A stretch of 64,000 nucleotides of DNA from AP-15 sp963716115 (GTDB lineage Bacteria; Pseudomonadota; Alphaproteobacteria; ATCC43930; CGMCC-115725), in the NCBI GenBank assembly GCA_963716115.1, contig CAVQSZ010000014.1, positions 1 to 64,000 on the forward strand, read 5' to 3'. The notes below the pieces were generated by a model, which was not told where the DNA came from, did no database searches, and worked only from the letters and a program-made list of their open reading frames with translations. Position numbers and translations under genes: made by a program. Shown here piece by piece: positions 52,809 through 61,523 of the stretch (within the stretch, counting starts at the first letter, position 1; each line of letters starts with the position of its first letter).

Positions 52809-53994
52809 CTACTGCGCCGCGGCGGCGGTCCTGGTGTCGCGGAAGGCCGGGATCACCTCCTTGGCGAACCGGTCGAGGTCTTCGAGCTGGATGTCGAGCG
52901 GGGTGCCGAGCGGGGTGGCGCAAATGACCCGGTCGATGCCGGGGTAGCGCTTCTCGACCGCCTTCAGCTGCGCGACGATGTCCTCCGGCCGGCCGGCGAG
53001 AAAGCCGCCGGCCTTCACCGCGTCCTCGATCGTCGGCAATTTGACCGTGGCGGCGAGCTTCGGGTCGCGCATCGCCGCGATCTGCTCGTCGGTGAGCGCC
53101 CGCACCAGGCGCAATTCGCCGAACATCTTCATGTTCTCTTCGTAGTGCGGGGCGGCCTCGCGGATCGCCTGCTCGCGGGAGGGCGCGATGTGGAACTGGT
53201 AGCCGAGCGCCAGCCGCTCGCCCAGTTCGAGCTTGACGCCGCGCCGGGCATAGGCCGCCTGGAAGCCGAGCATGTGCCGCTCGACCGCACCCCCTTCGGC
53301 CGAGCCGCCGCCGATCACGCCGCAAATGCCGTGCTTGGCCATGAAATCGAAGGCGCGCTCGGAGCCCGATCTGGATCGGCTGCCAGCATTCGACCGGCAG
53401 CCGCTCCGGCGCCGGCACCAGGGTGATCTCCTTCAAGTCATAGCCGCGATACGGCACCTCCGGCGGGATCGTGTAGTACTTGCCCTGGTGCGAGAACGGC
53501 TTGCCCTCGAACGCCTTGAACAGGATGTCGACGCCTTCCTCGAAGATCTCGCGGTTGGCGTTCTGGTCGATCAGCGGCGCGCCGAAGCTCTCGACCTCGC
53601 GGGTGTGGTAGCCGCGCGCGACGCCGAAGATCACCCGCCCGCCGGTCAGGATGTCGGCCATCGCATAGTCTTCGGCCAGCCGCAGCGGATGCCACATCGG
53701 CACGACGTTGAAGCCGCAGCCGATCTTGATGTTCTGGGTCACGCCGCACAGATGCATCGCCATCATCAACAGGTTCGGGATCAATTCCGTGCCTTCGGGC
53801 TGGAAATGATGCTCGGCCATCCAGAAGGTGTCGAAGCCGCGCTCGTCCATGCATTTGGCGTAGGCCACGACCTTGTGCATCGCCTTGGCCAGCTCCTCTT
53901 TCGAATAGCAGCGCTCGTTGATCGGCGTGCCGGCGTAGCCGAGGCTCTCCATGTCGGCGGTGCCGTAATAGGAGCTGTCGAATTTGGTGATCAT
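52809..53994 (-). CDS. LLM class flavin-dependent oxidoreductase (frameshifted)
   Basis: About 395 codons, bacterial luciferase-like fold. Seen: CMDERGFDTFWMAEHHFQPE (the E-H-H segment), GCGFNVVPMWHPLRLAEDYA, LTGGRVIFGVARGYHTREVE and, after an indel near 53365, KHGICGVIGGGSAEGGAVER with KAGGFLAGRPEDIVAQLKAV. ATG at 53994. The sequence is close to the limonene/alkanal monooxygenase-like group. Immediately upstream lies the chimeric fragment 54004-54300. Confidence 0.85.
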
Positions 53995-54003
53995 TTTGTC
54001 CTC

Positions 54004-54300
54004 ACTCTGCTGCGCGGGCGGTGTCTTCGATCCTGCCAGCTCTTCAAAACCGGCAGAACTTCCTTGGCGAACAATTTCAGGCCGCGCTCGGCATCGAGCA
54101 CGATGACCGCGCTGTCGACCGCGGTCAGGGTGCGGTAGGTGTCCTCGCTGAAATCCTGGTGGCCGGCATGTCGAGCGAGCCCCCGTGCTCAAGCTCATCA
54201 CCGCCGAGCCGACCGAGATGCGGCACTCGCGCTCGACCGCCATCCAGTCACCGCGCGCCCGCCGCCGGTCGCCCCTTCCGATCAGGAAGCCGGCGTGCAT
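54004..54300 (-). pseudogene. Chimeric remnant: release factor 3 fragment joined to an LLM monooxygenase tail
   Basis: On the minus strand the right part reads GDWMAVERECRISVGSAVMS and, after one indel, QDFSEDTYRTLTAVDSAVIV. This is the G2-G3 region of peptide chain release factor 3 (PrfC). At about 54092 it passes without a break into ERGLKLFAKEVLPVLKSWQD, the C-terminal tail of an LLM monooxygenase. Bases 54035-54092 match 57221-57278 at 53 of 58 positions. No start or complete domain exists, so this is a fusion of two gene shards. Confidence 0.6.
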
Positions 54301-55175
54301 TTGGGCAATGCCTCCATCACCGTGTTGATGCGCTGGGTCATTGCATCGGCCATTGCCGAATTATTCTGGAGCCGAAGCGTAAGCGTGGCCACGTCGGGGG
54401 CACGGGCCGGCGCCGGCGCCGAGGCAAATGCCCGGGCCGGCTTTGCGGCGGCAGCAACCGGTGCCGTCGCGGCTGAGACATTCTGAACGTTTGCGAGGAC
54501 TCTGTTGGTCGCTGTACTGATTACCGTCAAGCCGTACTTCTCCAACTGGCTGCTGGCGGTATTCAGGGTGGCGAGCGCGGTCTGCAAGGCGGCGAGAGAC
54601 TTTTGCGCTTGATTGTATGCCGCCAGCAGCACGGCGTTGCCCGAGAGGCTTCGCTCGGCGTCGGTGATGTTGGTGGCCAAAGCGGTCGCCAACTCCGGCC
54701 CCGTCGCGCCATCCCCCATCTTTTCGGTTGCGATGCTGTCGGCAACCAGGGAAGCGCAGGTGAGGGAGAGCCATGCGGCATTATAGGCAGTCACCTTGGC
54801 CTGCGGTCCGAAATAGATGCGTGCGCCCGCGGCCCCGGCTGCACCGAGGCTGAGGCCGAGGGTCACGTTTTTGGCACCGTCGAACAGGGGATTGACGATC
54901 GCGGCAACGCCGAGGCCGAGCATCGGCACATCGAACAGCAATTGCTGGCGCATCAGGTCGTCACGCTGGTTGGCATAGCCGTTGCCGAGCGCTTGCAGCT
55001 TGGGCTTGGCATCGGTCGCCTGGTTGTCAAAGCTCAAAATCGTAAGAGCGGTGGCGGGCGGGCTGACACTCGCCAACACTCCCGCATCGTTCAGCGGGTT
55101 ATACGGGGCAGGATCAAAGATGGTGCCGCACCCGGTAAAAAAAACGGCAAGGCTTGCCGGCAGGATTCGGTTCAT
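54282..55175 (-). CDS. Hypothetical lipoprotein with helical C-terminal half
   Basis: 297 residues. The N-terminus MNRILPASLAVFFTGCGTIF has a lipobox-like F-T-G-C, so outer-membrane or periplasmic anchoring is likely. A hydrophobic Gly-rich stretch (GAKNVTLGLSLGAAGAAGAR) lies in the middle, then long Ala/Gln/Leu helices (AQKSLAALQTALATLNTASS), an Ala/Pro linker and a final helix. No family was recognised. GC is lower than in neighbours. Its 3' end overlaps the RF3/LLM remnant, so its last codons may be secondary. Divergent from the peptidoglycan hydrolase gene. Confidence 0.65.
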   Translation of the reverse strand: MNRILPASLAVFFTGCGTIFDPAPYNPLNDAGVLASVSPPATALTILSFDNQATDAKPKLQALGNGYANQRDDLMRQQLLFDVPMLGLGVAAIVNPLFDGAKNVTLGLSLGAAGAAGARIYFGPQAKVTAYNAAWLSLTCASLVADSIATEKMGDGATGPELATALATNITDAERSLSGNAVLLAAYNQAQKSLAALQTALATLNTASSQLEKYGLTVISTATNRVLANVQNVSAATAPVAAAAKPARAFASAPAPARAPDVATLTLRLQNNSAMADAMTQRINTVMEALPKCTPAS

Positions 55176-55794
55176 ATCCTCCCCGCTTGATTCAATCGGC
55201 CTGACCAGAGCTGCTGCCTCGGCCCCTCGGTCTCATCCTGACGATGCGGCACGTAAATGCGGTTTTGGCAAATCTCTCCCCCCTTTTTCAAGTCGACCTC
55301 CCACCGCGTCGGTAGAATACGTATTGCGGAGTTGTCGTGCAAGGCAGAAGCAACAGGCGTTGGCTGCCTTGGTGTCTGGCTCGAAATGTCGCCGTGCGTA
55401 TCAACAAGCGGTTCGTCGCCCCGCCAAAGCGGGGCTGGTGAAGTCCGCTACCTCCCGCGCAGCGCCCTGCTCGAGGTCGCGCAAACGGTCGAACGCCTTG
55501 CAACCAGCGCGCCCCTTCTGCTACCGTCTCCGGGAGGGTCGCACTTTCGAAGGATATCCCTATCTGAGCAGGAGGACGACCGGGGTTTAGCTGGCCCCGG
55601 CGGCTTTGAGGCCACGATCGGCCGGTATAGAATTCGGATTTCGGCTGGCGGCACGGGCGCGTAGTTTTGATCATTCCCCCAAGAAGGCAGCCTCGAAAGG
55701 GCATTCCCAAAGCCGGTGGATGACACTTGGTACAAACGGAGTCGAGCGTCTGGCTCGTGCCGCCGGCACAGCAGACGGTGATTGGGAGGCACGA
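55176..55794. other. 619-base gene-poor gap upstream of the peptidoglycan hydrolase
   Basis: Lower in GC than the rest of the window. Open frames exist (for example 55257-55664 plus strand), but their translations look like random sequence and no family signal is seen. No clear repeat or RNA gene was recognised. A good RBS (GGGAGGC at 55784-55790) marks the end of the gap. It probably holds the divergent promoters for 54282-55175 and 55795. Confidence 0.4.
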
Positions 55795-57126
55795 ATGCAG
55801 AGCAATATTCCGCCGCAGCTGGCGGCGATGCAGGCCATCACGGGGACGAGCTGGGCCCCGGGAGACGGTGCGAGCCCGGATATTGCGGCGTGGCTGACAT
55901 TCATCGCCACGAGCTATCCGGCCACCTCCGGCTATTGCAGGTCCGTCATTCACGAAGATTATTTCGAATGGTGCGGCCTGGCGGTCGGCTATTGTATTGC
56001 GAAGTCTGGGATACAGCCCGTCTTCGGTGCCACGGACACCGATCGCTTCCTTTGGGCGCTGGCTTGGGAAGAATGGGGCGACATGGTTCAAACGCCGTCC
56101 CCGGGCGATGTCGTGGTCTTCGATTTTGGCGGCGGCCATCATCACGTGACCTTGTTCGAAAGCGATAATGGGAACGGCTATTGGACGTGCAGAGGCGGAA
56201 ATCAGTCCAACCAGGTCAAGACCTCCAATTTTCCGAAGAGCCGCGTCCACTCCATCCAAAGACCCGGCGCCGGCGTTCGTCGAACGGGTCCGGCACCTGC
56301 GCCATCCGTCTCCGTCTTCCAGGGCGGGGGCTCCCCGTTGACCCAGGACATGTTGTCGACGGTGGCGGAAAAGCTCGGCTGCGGCGTCGCTGAGATTTGG
56401 GCGATCGCGTTCACCGAAACCGATCCGCCGTATGGCGGATGCAATGCCGACAAGAGGCCGCAAATTTTGTTTGAAAGGCATGTCTTTCACAGACTGACGG
56501 GCGGTCGATTTGACTCCCTCAATTCGAACATCAGCAATCCGACGCCAGGCGGCTACGGAGCCGGGGGCGCGCATCAGTACGATCGCCTGAGCCTGGCCAT
56601 GAGCCTGGATGAAAGCGCCGCGCTGCAGAGCGCATCCTGGGGCATCGGCCAGGTTCTTGGCCAGAATTACCGGGAGGCCGGATGCGCGTCCCCGCAGGAT
56701 TTGGTGCGGAAGGCATTCACCTCGGAAGATCAGCAGCTGCTGGCGGTGGCCAACGAGATCATCGCCGACGGCGCGGCTGGTGCATTGGCCACCCACGACT
56801 GGAGAACATTTGCTCGAATTTACAATGGTCCAAACTACGCGCAAAACAACTATGACGGCACGATCAGGACATGGTACGAGAAATTCAACAGCGGCGCTTC
56901 GCCGGATCTGCGGGTACGGTCCGCCCAAGTCTATCTGATGTATCTCGGATTCGAACCGTCTGATATTGACGGCACGTTTGGCAAGCGCACCCGATCCGCG
57001 ATGAACGAGTATCAATCGCGCAACCAGCTTCCCATTACGCACGACCTCGACGACCCGACGTTTGCGTCGATCGAGGCTGACGGGAAGGCCGTTCAGGGGC
57101 GTCAGCTGGCGGCGAGCGGGCCATAG
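55795..57126 (+). CDS. Three-domain peptidoglycan hydrolase: NlpC/CHAP-like, N-acetylmuramidase, peptidoglycan-binding
   Basis: 443 residues. Residues 10-150 form a TIGR02594/NlpC-P60-like domain: catalytic Cys60 in YFEWCGLAVGYC and the His115-117 cluster in VVVFDFGGGHHHVTLFES. Residues about 165-350 match the N-acetylmuramidase of phage endolysins (AFTETDPPYGG with the catalytic-type Glu, QILFERHVFHRLTGGRFD, QSASWGIGQVLGQNY). The end is a peptidoglycan-binding repeat (QVYLMYLGFEPSDIDGTFGK, RTRSAMNEYQ). No signal peptide is seen, so release by lysis or a dedicated system is expected. The start at 55795 is set by its RBS; 55720 is an in-frame alternative. Confidence 0.8.
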   Translation: MQSNIPPQLAAMQAITGTSWAPGDGASPDIAAWLTFIATSYPATSGYCRSVIHEDYFEWCGLAVGYCIAKSGIQPVFGATDTDRFLWALAWEEWGDMVQTPSPGDVVVFDFGGGHHHVTLFESDNGNGYWTCRGGNQSNQVKTSNFPKSRVHSIQRPGAGVRRTGPAPAPSVSVFQGGGSPLTQDMLSTVAEKLGCGVAEIWAIAFTETDPPYGGCNADKRPQILFERHVFHRLTGGRFDSLNSNISNPTPGGYGAGGAHQYDRLSLAMSLDESAALQSASWGIGQVLGQNYREAGCASPQDLVRKAFTSEDQQLLAVANEIIADGAAGALATHDWRTFARIYNGPNYAQNNYDGTIRTWYEKFNSGASPDLRVRSAQVYLMYLGFEPSDIDGTFGKRTRSAMNEYQSRNQLPITHDLDDPTFASIEADGKAVQGRQLAASGP

Positions 57127-57188
57127 GTCAACAGGCTGATCGTCATTGCCTTTTTGCCGACGTTGCAGGATATATTCCGGGTTGGGGT

Positions 57189-58285
57189 TCACCCCGCCGC
57201 GAGGGCGCCGTTTTCCGCCTGCCAGGTCTTCAGCACCGGCAGCACTTCCTTGGCGAACAATTTCAGCCCGCGCTCGGCGATGTCATAGGGCACGCCGCCG
57301 AAGCGGAAGGCGGTGTTGAGCTCGAACTCGCCGAGCACCGCGCGCCGCGCTTCGAGCTCGCGCAGGATGCGGTCGGGCGTGCCCCAGATCGCCGCCTGCA
57401 TGAAGCCGTTAACCGCGCCTTCGAGCCCGCCCTGGCGCGCGATCGCCGCCTTCTGCACGTAGGCGTCGTAGCCTTTGACGGTGGCGAAATGCTCGCCGAG
57501 GAATTCGTAGTGGTGAAAGTTGCTCTCGACGAACTTGCCCATGTATCGGCGCGCGTGCTCCTCGCTCTCCGCCGAGGCTCGGGCCGCAGATGCAGAAGTC
57601 GGTGATCATCATCGACGGCGCGGCGCGGCCGTGGAATTTCCGGTGCAGCTCGCGGTTGCGCTCGACCGCCGGCAGCCGCATGTGCCAGGGCCGGTCGGAA
57701 AACATCACCATATGGGCGCCCAGCCGGGCCGCCGCCTCGACCGAATCCTCGCTCGACGCCACCGCGTAAATGCGGCCGGCGAAATCGTATTTCGGCCGCG
57801 GCCGCAGCTCGATCCGCGGCTGCTTGTAGTGCTTGCCGTCGCCTTCGATAAAGCCGGTGCGCAACGCCTCGACGATCATCGGGGCAGCTTCGTCGAAGCG
57901 CTCGCGGCTTTCGTCCATGGTGCCGCGGAAGGCCGCGAACTCGCGCCGCGCCAGCCCGCGCCCCAACCCCAGCCGCAGCCGCCCCTTGCACAACAGATCG
58001 AGCACCGCCGCCTGCTCGGCGACCCGCAGCGGGTCGTGCCACGGCACGATCACCGCCGCGGTGCCGAGGCTCGACATTCGGGCACAGCGCCGCGAGCCAG
58101 GTCATCAGCTGCAGATTGTCGGGGCAGAACGAATAATCGAAGAAATGGTGCTCGGCCGACCACAGCGCGTCGAAGCCGGAATCCGCGGCCAGCCGCGCCA
58201 GCCGGATCTCCTCGTCCCAGACCCGGTCGTCGCCGATGTTCTCCCAGCCATAGCTGGCGAACACCATCATCATGCCGACATCCAT
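57189..58285 (-). CDS. LLM class flavin-dependent oxidoreductase (frameshifted)
   Basis: About 365 codons, luciferase-like fold. It starts DVGMMMVFASYGWENIGDDR, then DSGFDALWSAEHHFFDYSFC, VIVPWHDPLRVAEQAAVLDL, CKGRLRLGLGRGLARREFAA and a tail AERGLKLFAKEVLPVLKTWQ. Indels near 58078 and 57580 break it into three frames. Two short pieces of this gene or a close paralogue occur elsewhere in the window, at 54035-54092 and 59365-59416. The substrate is unknown. Confidence 0.84.
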
Positions 58286-58449
58286 GGCCTTCCTCCGGAA
58301 CCTCGTCTGGCCGGGAGTGTTCCACGCGCCCTCGGGAATGACAAGTTCGGGCCGACGGCGCCCCGGTTTGCGGTAGGCGAAAGCCGGGAGAAGGTGAGAC
58401 ACTGGCGGCAAGGCTTTTGCAGCCGCCGAACCGCGAGCGAGGTGATCCG

Positions 58450-59259
58450 ATGACTGAGACAAAGCCCGGCCGCGCGCATCTGATCGCCGGCGGTTTTCCG
58501 CCCGGCTCGATGGGCGGACACGACCACGACTATGCCCGCCTGCGGCTCTTGGGGCTGCTCGCCGAGCGGGACATCCCGGCTTCGGTCGCCAACGATTTCG
58601 CCGACGTCGAGAAGTGGCTGCCCGCGAGCCGGCTGCTGATCACCTACGTCGCCGGCCCCTACCCCGACGCCGCGCAATGCCGCGCCATCCGGTCCTGGCT
58701 GGAGGCCGGCGGGCATTGGCTCGGCCTGCATGGGACGAGCGGCGGCCGCGCTGAGCGGGTGGAAGGCATGCGCCAGCGCCGCACCGTCAAGACCGAGCAC
58801 CACGCCCTCCTCGGGAGCTGTTTTTTGACCCATCCGCCGATCCGCGAGATCCGCGTCGAGGTCAGCGACCGGGGCTCGCCCCTGACCCGAGGGCTCGGCG
58901 CGTCCTTCGTCGTCACGGACGAGCCCTACTTCATCGAGCTGCAAGATCCGGGCTCGACGCACATCCTGCTGACCGCGGATTACGGCCCCGCCGCCCAGTC
59001 GCCCGCGATCGGCAGCCTCTACGCCTCGGACACCTCGCTGCAGCCCGACGGCAGAACCCGCGTCCTCGGCTATACTCGTGAGGTCGGCGACGGCGGTGTG
59101 ACCTACTTTGCGCTCGGCCATTGCCACAACCCCGCCATCCGTGCGGCCCGGCCCGCCGACCCCGCGGACACGACGCCCGCCACGTTTCGCGGCCCGTGGG
59201 AAACCGACGCATTCATGACGCTGCTGCGCAACGCCATCGCCTGGGGCATGGCCGCCTGA
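58450..59259 (+). CDS. ThuA-like domain protein (type I glutamine amidotransferase fold)
   Basis: 269 residues. The family pattern is visible: HLIAGGFPPGSMGGHDHDYA with the H-D-x-D segment, LLITYVAGPYPDAAQCRAIR, SWLEAGGHWLGLHGTSGGRA (G-L-H-G-T/S) and VTYFALGHCHNPAIRAARPA near the end. ThuA proteins have a class I amidotransferase-like fold without the usual catalytic Cys and occur with trehalose or sugar utilisation. No sugar genes are nearby, so the role is open. The ATG at 58450 follows GCGAGGTG. Confidence 0.8.
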   Translation: MTETKPGRAHLIAGGFPPGSMGGHDHDYARLRLLGLLAERDIPASVANDFADVEKWLPASRLLITYVAGPYPDAAQCRAIRSWLEAGGHWLGLHGTSGGRAERVEGMRQRRTVKTEHHALLGSCFLTHPPIREIRVEVSDRGSPLTRGLGASFVVTDEPYFIELQDPGSTHILLTADYGPAAQSPAIGSLYASDTSLQPDGRTRVLGYTREVGDGGVTYFALGHCHNPAIRAARPADPADTTPATFRGPWETDAFMTLLRNAIAWGMAA

Positions 59260-59364
59260 TCGGGCCGGACATCTCCCGCCGAGGCTATCGGCCGCCGACA
59301 GTCGCCATCTCGGAGCAGGTGTCGGGACCCTGTCCGGACGGCGGGCCGTGACGCCCCAGCCTTT

Positions 59365-59416
59365 CCCCAACCCCGGCTGCAGCCGCCGCTTGCGCAACAG
59401 GTCAAGCGCCGCCTGG
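59365..59416. repeat. Shard homologous to an LLM monooxygenase gene
   Basis: CCCCAACCCCGGCTGCAGCC and the bases after it match 57961-58012 inside the LLM gene at about 80-85 percent. The minus strand reads DLLRKRRLQPGLGKG, against DLLCKGRLRLGLGRG in the gene. The AraC-family gene stop (59402) lies inside this shard, so its final codons may derive from it. Confidence 0.55.
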
Positions 59417-60427
59417 CCTCGACGCAGCCTGGCTGTTCGAACGCCGCCATGTGGCTGGCGCCGCGCCGAACGCATTCTTGAACGCGCGGGAGAATGCGGC
59501 CTCGGAGTTGTAGCCGACCATCTCGGCTATCTGTGCGAGGGACGCGCTGGTGTTGCGGAGCTTCTGAGTTGCCACCTGCATGCGCCAATTGGCGAGGTAG
59601 TGCATCGGCGGCACGCCGATCAGGCGAATGAAGCGGTCGGCCAACGCCGAACGCGATAGGCCGACCTCGCGGCCGAGATCATCGACGGTCCAACGCCGGG
59701 CGATGTCGCGGTGGAGCAGCGCCAGCGCCCGCGCCACGTGAGGCTCGCGCAATCCGGCGAGCCATCCGGTCTGGCCGTCCGGCAGGGCCTCCGCGTAACG
59801 CCGCACCGCCTCCACGAACAACAGCTCCGAAAGCTTGGCCAGCACGGTCTCCGATCCCGGACGGCCGGCAGAGACCTCCTCCGCGGCGTATTGGAATGTC
59901 GAGCGGATCCATTCCGCGGCGCCGCCCTGCTCGACGTTGAGCTTGAGCAGGGACGGCAGGGTCGAGATCACCGGATTGCCCTCGGCGCCGGCGCAACCGA
60001 GGAACCCGCAGATCATCCGCGTGCGTCCACCGGCGCCGCCATGGTGGATGGAGAACAGCCCGCCGTCCTTCGGCGGCTGGATAATGTCGCTGCCCGCCAC
60101 CGGCGGCAGGCTCAGGTCGCTGCCCATCAGATGCAGGTCGTTGCGCGGCAGCAGGACGACCTCGCCGGCCCCAATCGTGACGCCCGCCCCGTCCTCTCCA
60201 TCGACCCGGATGTGAAACTCGCCGTCGACGACGTAGTGATAAACAATCAGGTGCGACGCCGGCCCGAGAGCCGGTGAACAATGCTCGGGCCCGACCCGCG
60301 CCGCGATGCACCATGGAGCGAAGAAATCGGCGTGCAGGAACACGCCGCCGGTCAAATGCGCCACCCGCAGGACGTCGGATAAAGCGTCCATACCTGCTGT
60401 CTTACCAGGATCCGGTGTTTTGGTCAT
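59402..60427 (-). CDS. AraC family transcriptional regulator (cupin sensor)
   Basis: 341 residues. The N-terminal cupin_6-type sensor domain has GGVFLHADFFAPWCIAARVG, SHLIVYHYVVDGEFHIRVDG and GAGEVVLLPRNDLHLMGSD. The C-terminal double HTH has RRWTVDDLGREVGLSRSALA and NTSASLAQIAEMVGYNSEAA followed by FSRAFKNAFGAAPATWR. The start at 60427 follows a GGGAGAC RBS. It is divergent from the diiron protein gene with about 120 bases between, so it probably controls the diiron-OsmC pair, as this AraC type often controls neighbouring redox or stress genes. Confidence 0.88.
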   Translation of the reverse strand: MTKTPDPGKTAGMDALSDVLRVAHLTGGVFLHADFFAPWCIAARVGPEHCSPALGPASHLIVYHYVVDGEFHIRVDGEDGAGVTIGAGEVVLLPRNDLHLMGSDLSLPPVAGSDIIQPPKDGGLFSIHHGGAGGRTRMICGFLGCAGAEGNPVISTLPSLLKLNVEQGGAAEWIRSTFQYAAEEVSAGRPGSETVLAKLSELLFVEAVRRYAEALPDGQTGWLAGLREPHVARALALLHRDIARRWTVDDLGREVGLSRSALADRFIRLIGVPPMHYLANWRMQVATQKLRNTSASLAQIAEMVGYNSEAAFSRAFKNAFGAAPATWRRSNSQAASRPGGA

Positions 60428-60546
60428 GTCTCCCGGTGGGCCGGTCATAGACCCTCGACCGGCCGCGGACTTACAGATGGCCGCATCAGCCGACCCGGTT
60501 CGTCCAGAACTGGCGGCACACCACTCCCCGGGAAAGGAGACGGAAA

Positions 60547-61479
60547 ATGAATGCGATCGCCAAAATTCCCGACAGCGAACGGTATGCGCGCTGCATTCAG
60601 ACATCGAAGCGGGTGCGCTGGGACATCGACGAGGACGTCGTCCGCGGGCGCCGCTTCGACGCCGCCCACAAATTCCTTCCGGACGGGCTTTCCCTGGCCG
60701 ATGCGTTCACCACCCTGTCGGCCGATGAAAAACGGTTCGTGAGCCGGATCCAGGGCCGCACCTACGCCAATGTCTTTGGGCTGGTCGAGCGCTTCATCAA
60801 TGCCAAAATCCTCGAGTTGACCCACGATCACTGGTTCGGCGACCAGGTTGCGCTCGAGGCGCTGGTTCGGTTCAGCGACGAGGAGCTGAAGCACCAGGCG
60901 CTGTTCCGCCGCATCGAGACGATGGTCGGCGACGTCCTGCCCGACGGCTATCGCTTCGATGTCGACCCCGACGCCGTCGCCCACGCGGTGCTCGGCAAGA
61001 GCACATGGGCGGTGCTGGCGTTGACCTTGGATATCGAGCTGTTCACCCAGCTCCACTATCGCCGGAGCATTGATCCCGACGCCGAGCTCTCCGAGCTGTT
61101 CAAGGACGTGTTCCTCTATCACTGGAAGGAGGAAATGCAGCATGCGATCCTCGACGAAATCGAGTGGGTGCGCCACGACGCCGGGCTGACGGCGGAGAGC
61201 CGCGATCGGGCGGTCGACGAATTCATCGAATTGGTCGCCGCGGTGGACGGCATTCTGCAAGCCCAGGCCAAAGCCGACGGCGGTTACTTCGCGGCGAAGT
61301 GCGGCCGCGCGGTCGACGCGGCCGAGGCGCCGGCGATCGAGGCCGCATTCCTCAAGGCCTACCGCTGGCAGTACATCCATTCGGGGGCCCGGCACCCGCA
61401 TTTCGGCAGGGTGCTCTCCAGCCTGATCACCGAAAACCAGGGCCGGCGCATCCAGGCGGCGCTCGCCACGCTCCAATAA
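60547..61479 (+). CDS. Ferritin-like diiron protein
   Basis: 310 residues, helical. Candidate carboxylate-bridged diiron ligands are Glu81 (GLVERFINAK), Glu113-x-x-His116 (SDEELKHQALF), Glu164 (LTLDIELFTQLHYR) and Glu196-x-x-His199 (WKEEMQHAILDEIEW). This is the E, ExxH, E, ExxH spacing of ferritin-like oxidases and oxygenases. No carrier or reductase domain is present. An AGGAGAC RBS precedes the ATG. The OsmC gene follows by 44 bases. An oxidase or peroxide-handling role is suggested by context; the substrate is unknown. Confidence 0.72.
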   Translation: MNAIAKIPDSERYARCIQTSKRVRWDIDEDVVRGRRFDAAHKFLPDGLSLADAFTTLSADEKRFVSRIQGRTYANVFGLVERFINAKILELTHDHWFGDQVALEALVRFSDEELKHQALFRRIETMVGDVLPDGYRFDVDPDAVAHAVLGKSTWAVLALTLDIELFTQLHYRRSIDPDAELSELFKDVFLYHWKEEMQHAILDEIEWVRHDAGLTAESRDRAVDEFIELVAAVDGILQAQAKADGGYFAAKCGRAVDAAEAPAIEAAFLKAYRWQYIHSGARHPHFGRVLSSLITENQGRRIQAALATLQ

Positions 61480-61523
61480 TCCAGCCTGAGCTCTTGCCGA
61501 CACCCAAGCAAAGGAAGCCCGTC

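Noticed and set aside
55257..55664. 135-codon plus-strand ORF in the gap before the peptidoglycan hydrolase
   Set aside because: Ser/Arg/Gly-rich without an RBS or domain pattern; codon use is not like neighbouring genes.
55288..57192. 634-codon minus-strand frame opposite the peptidoglycan hydrolase
   Set aside because: The plus strand carries three recognisable domains with active-site residues; the antisense frame shows none.
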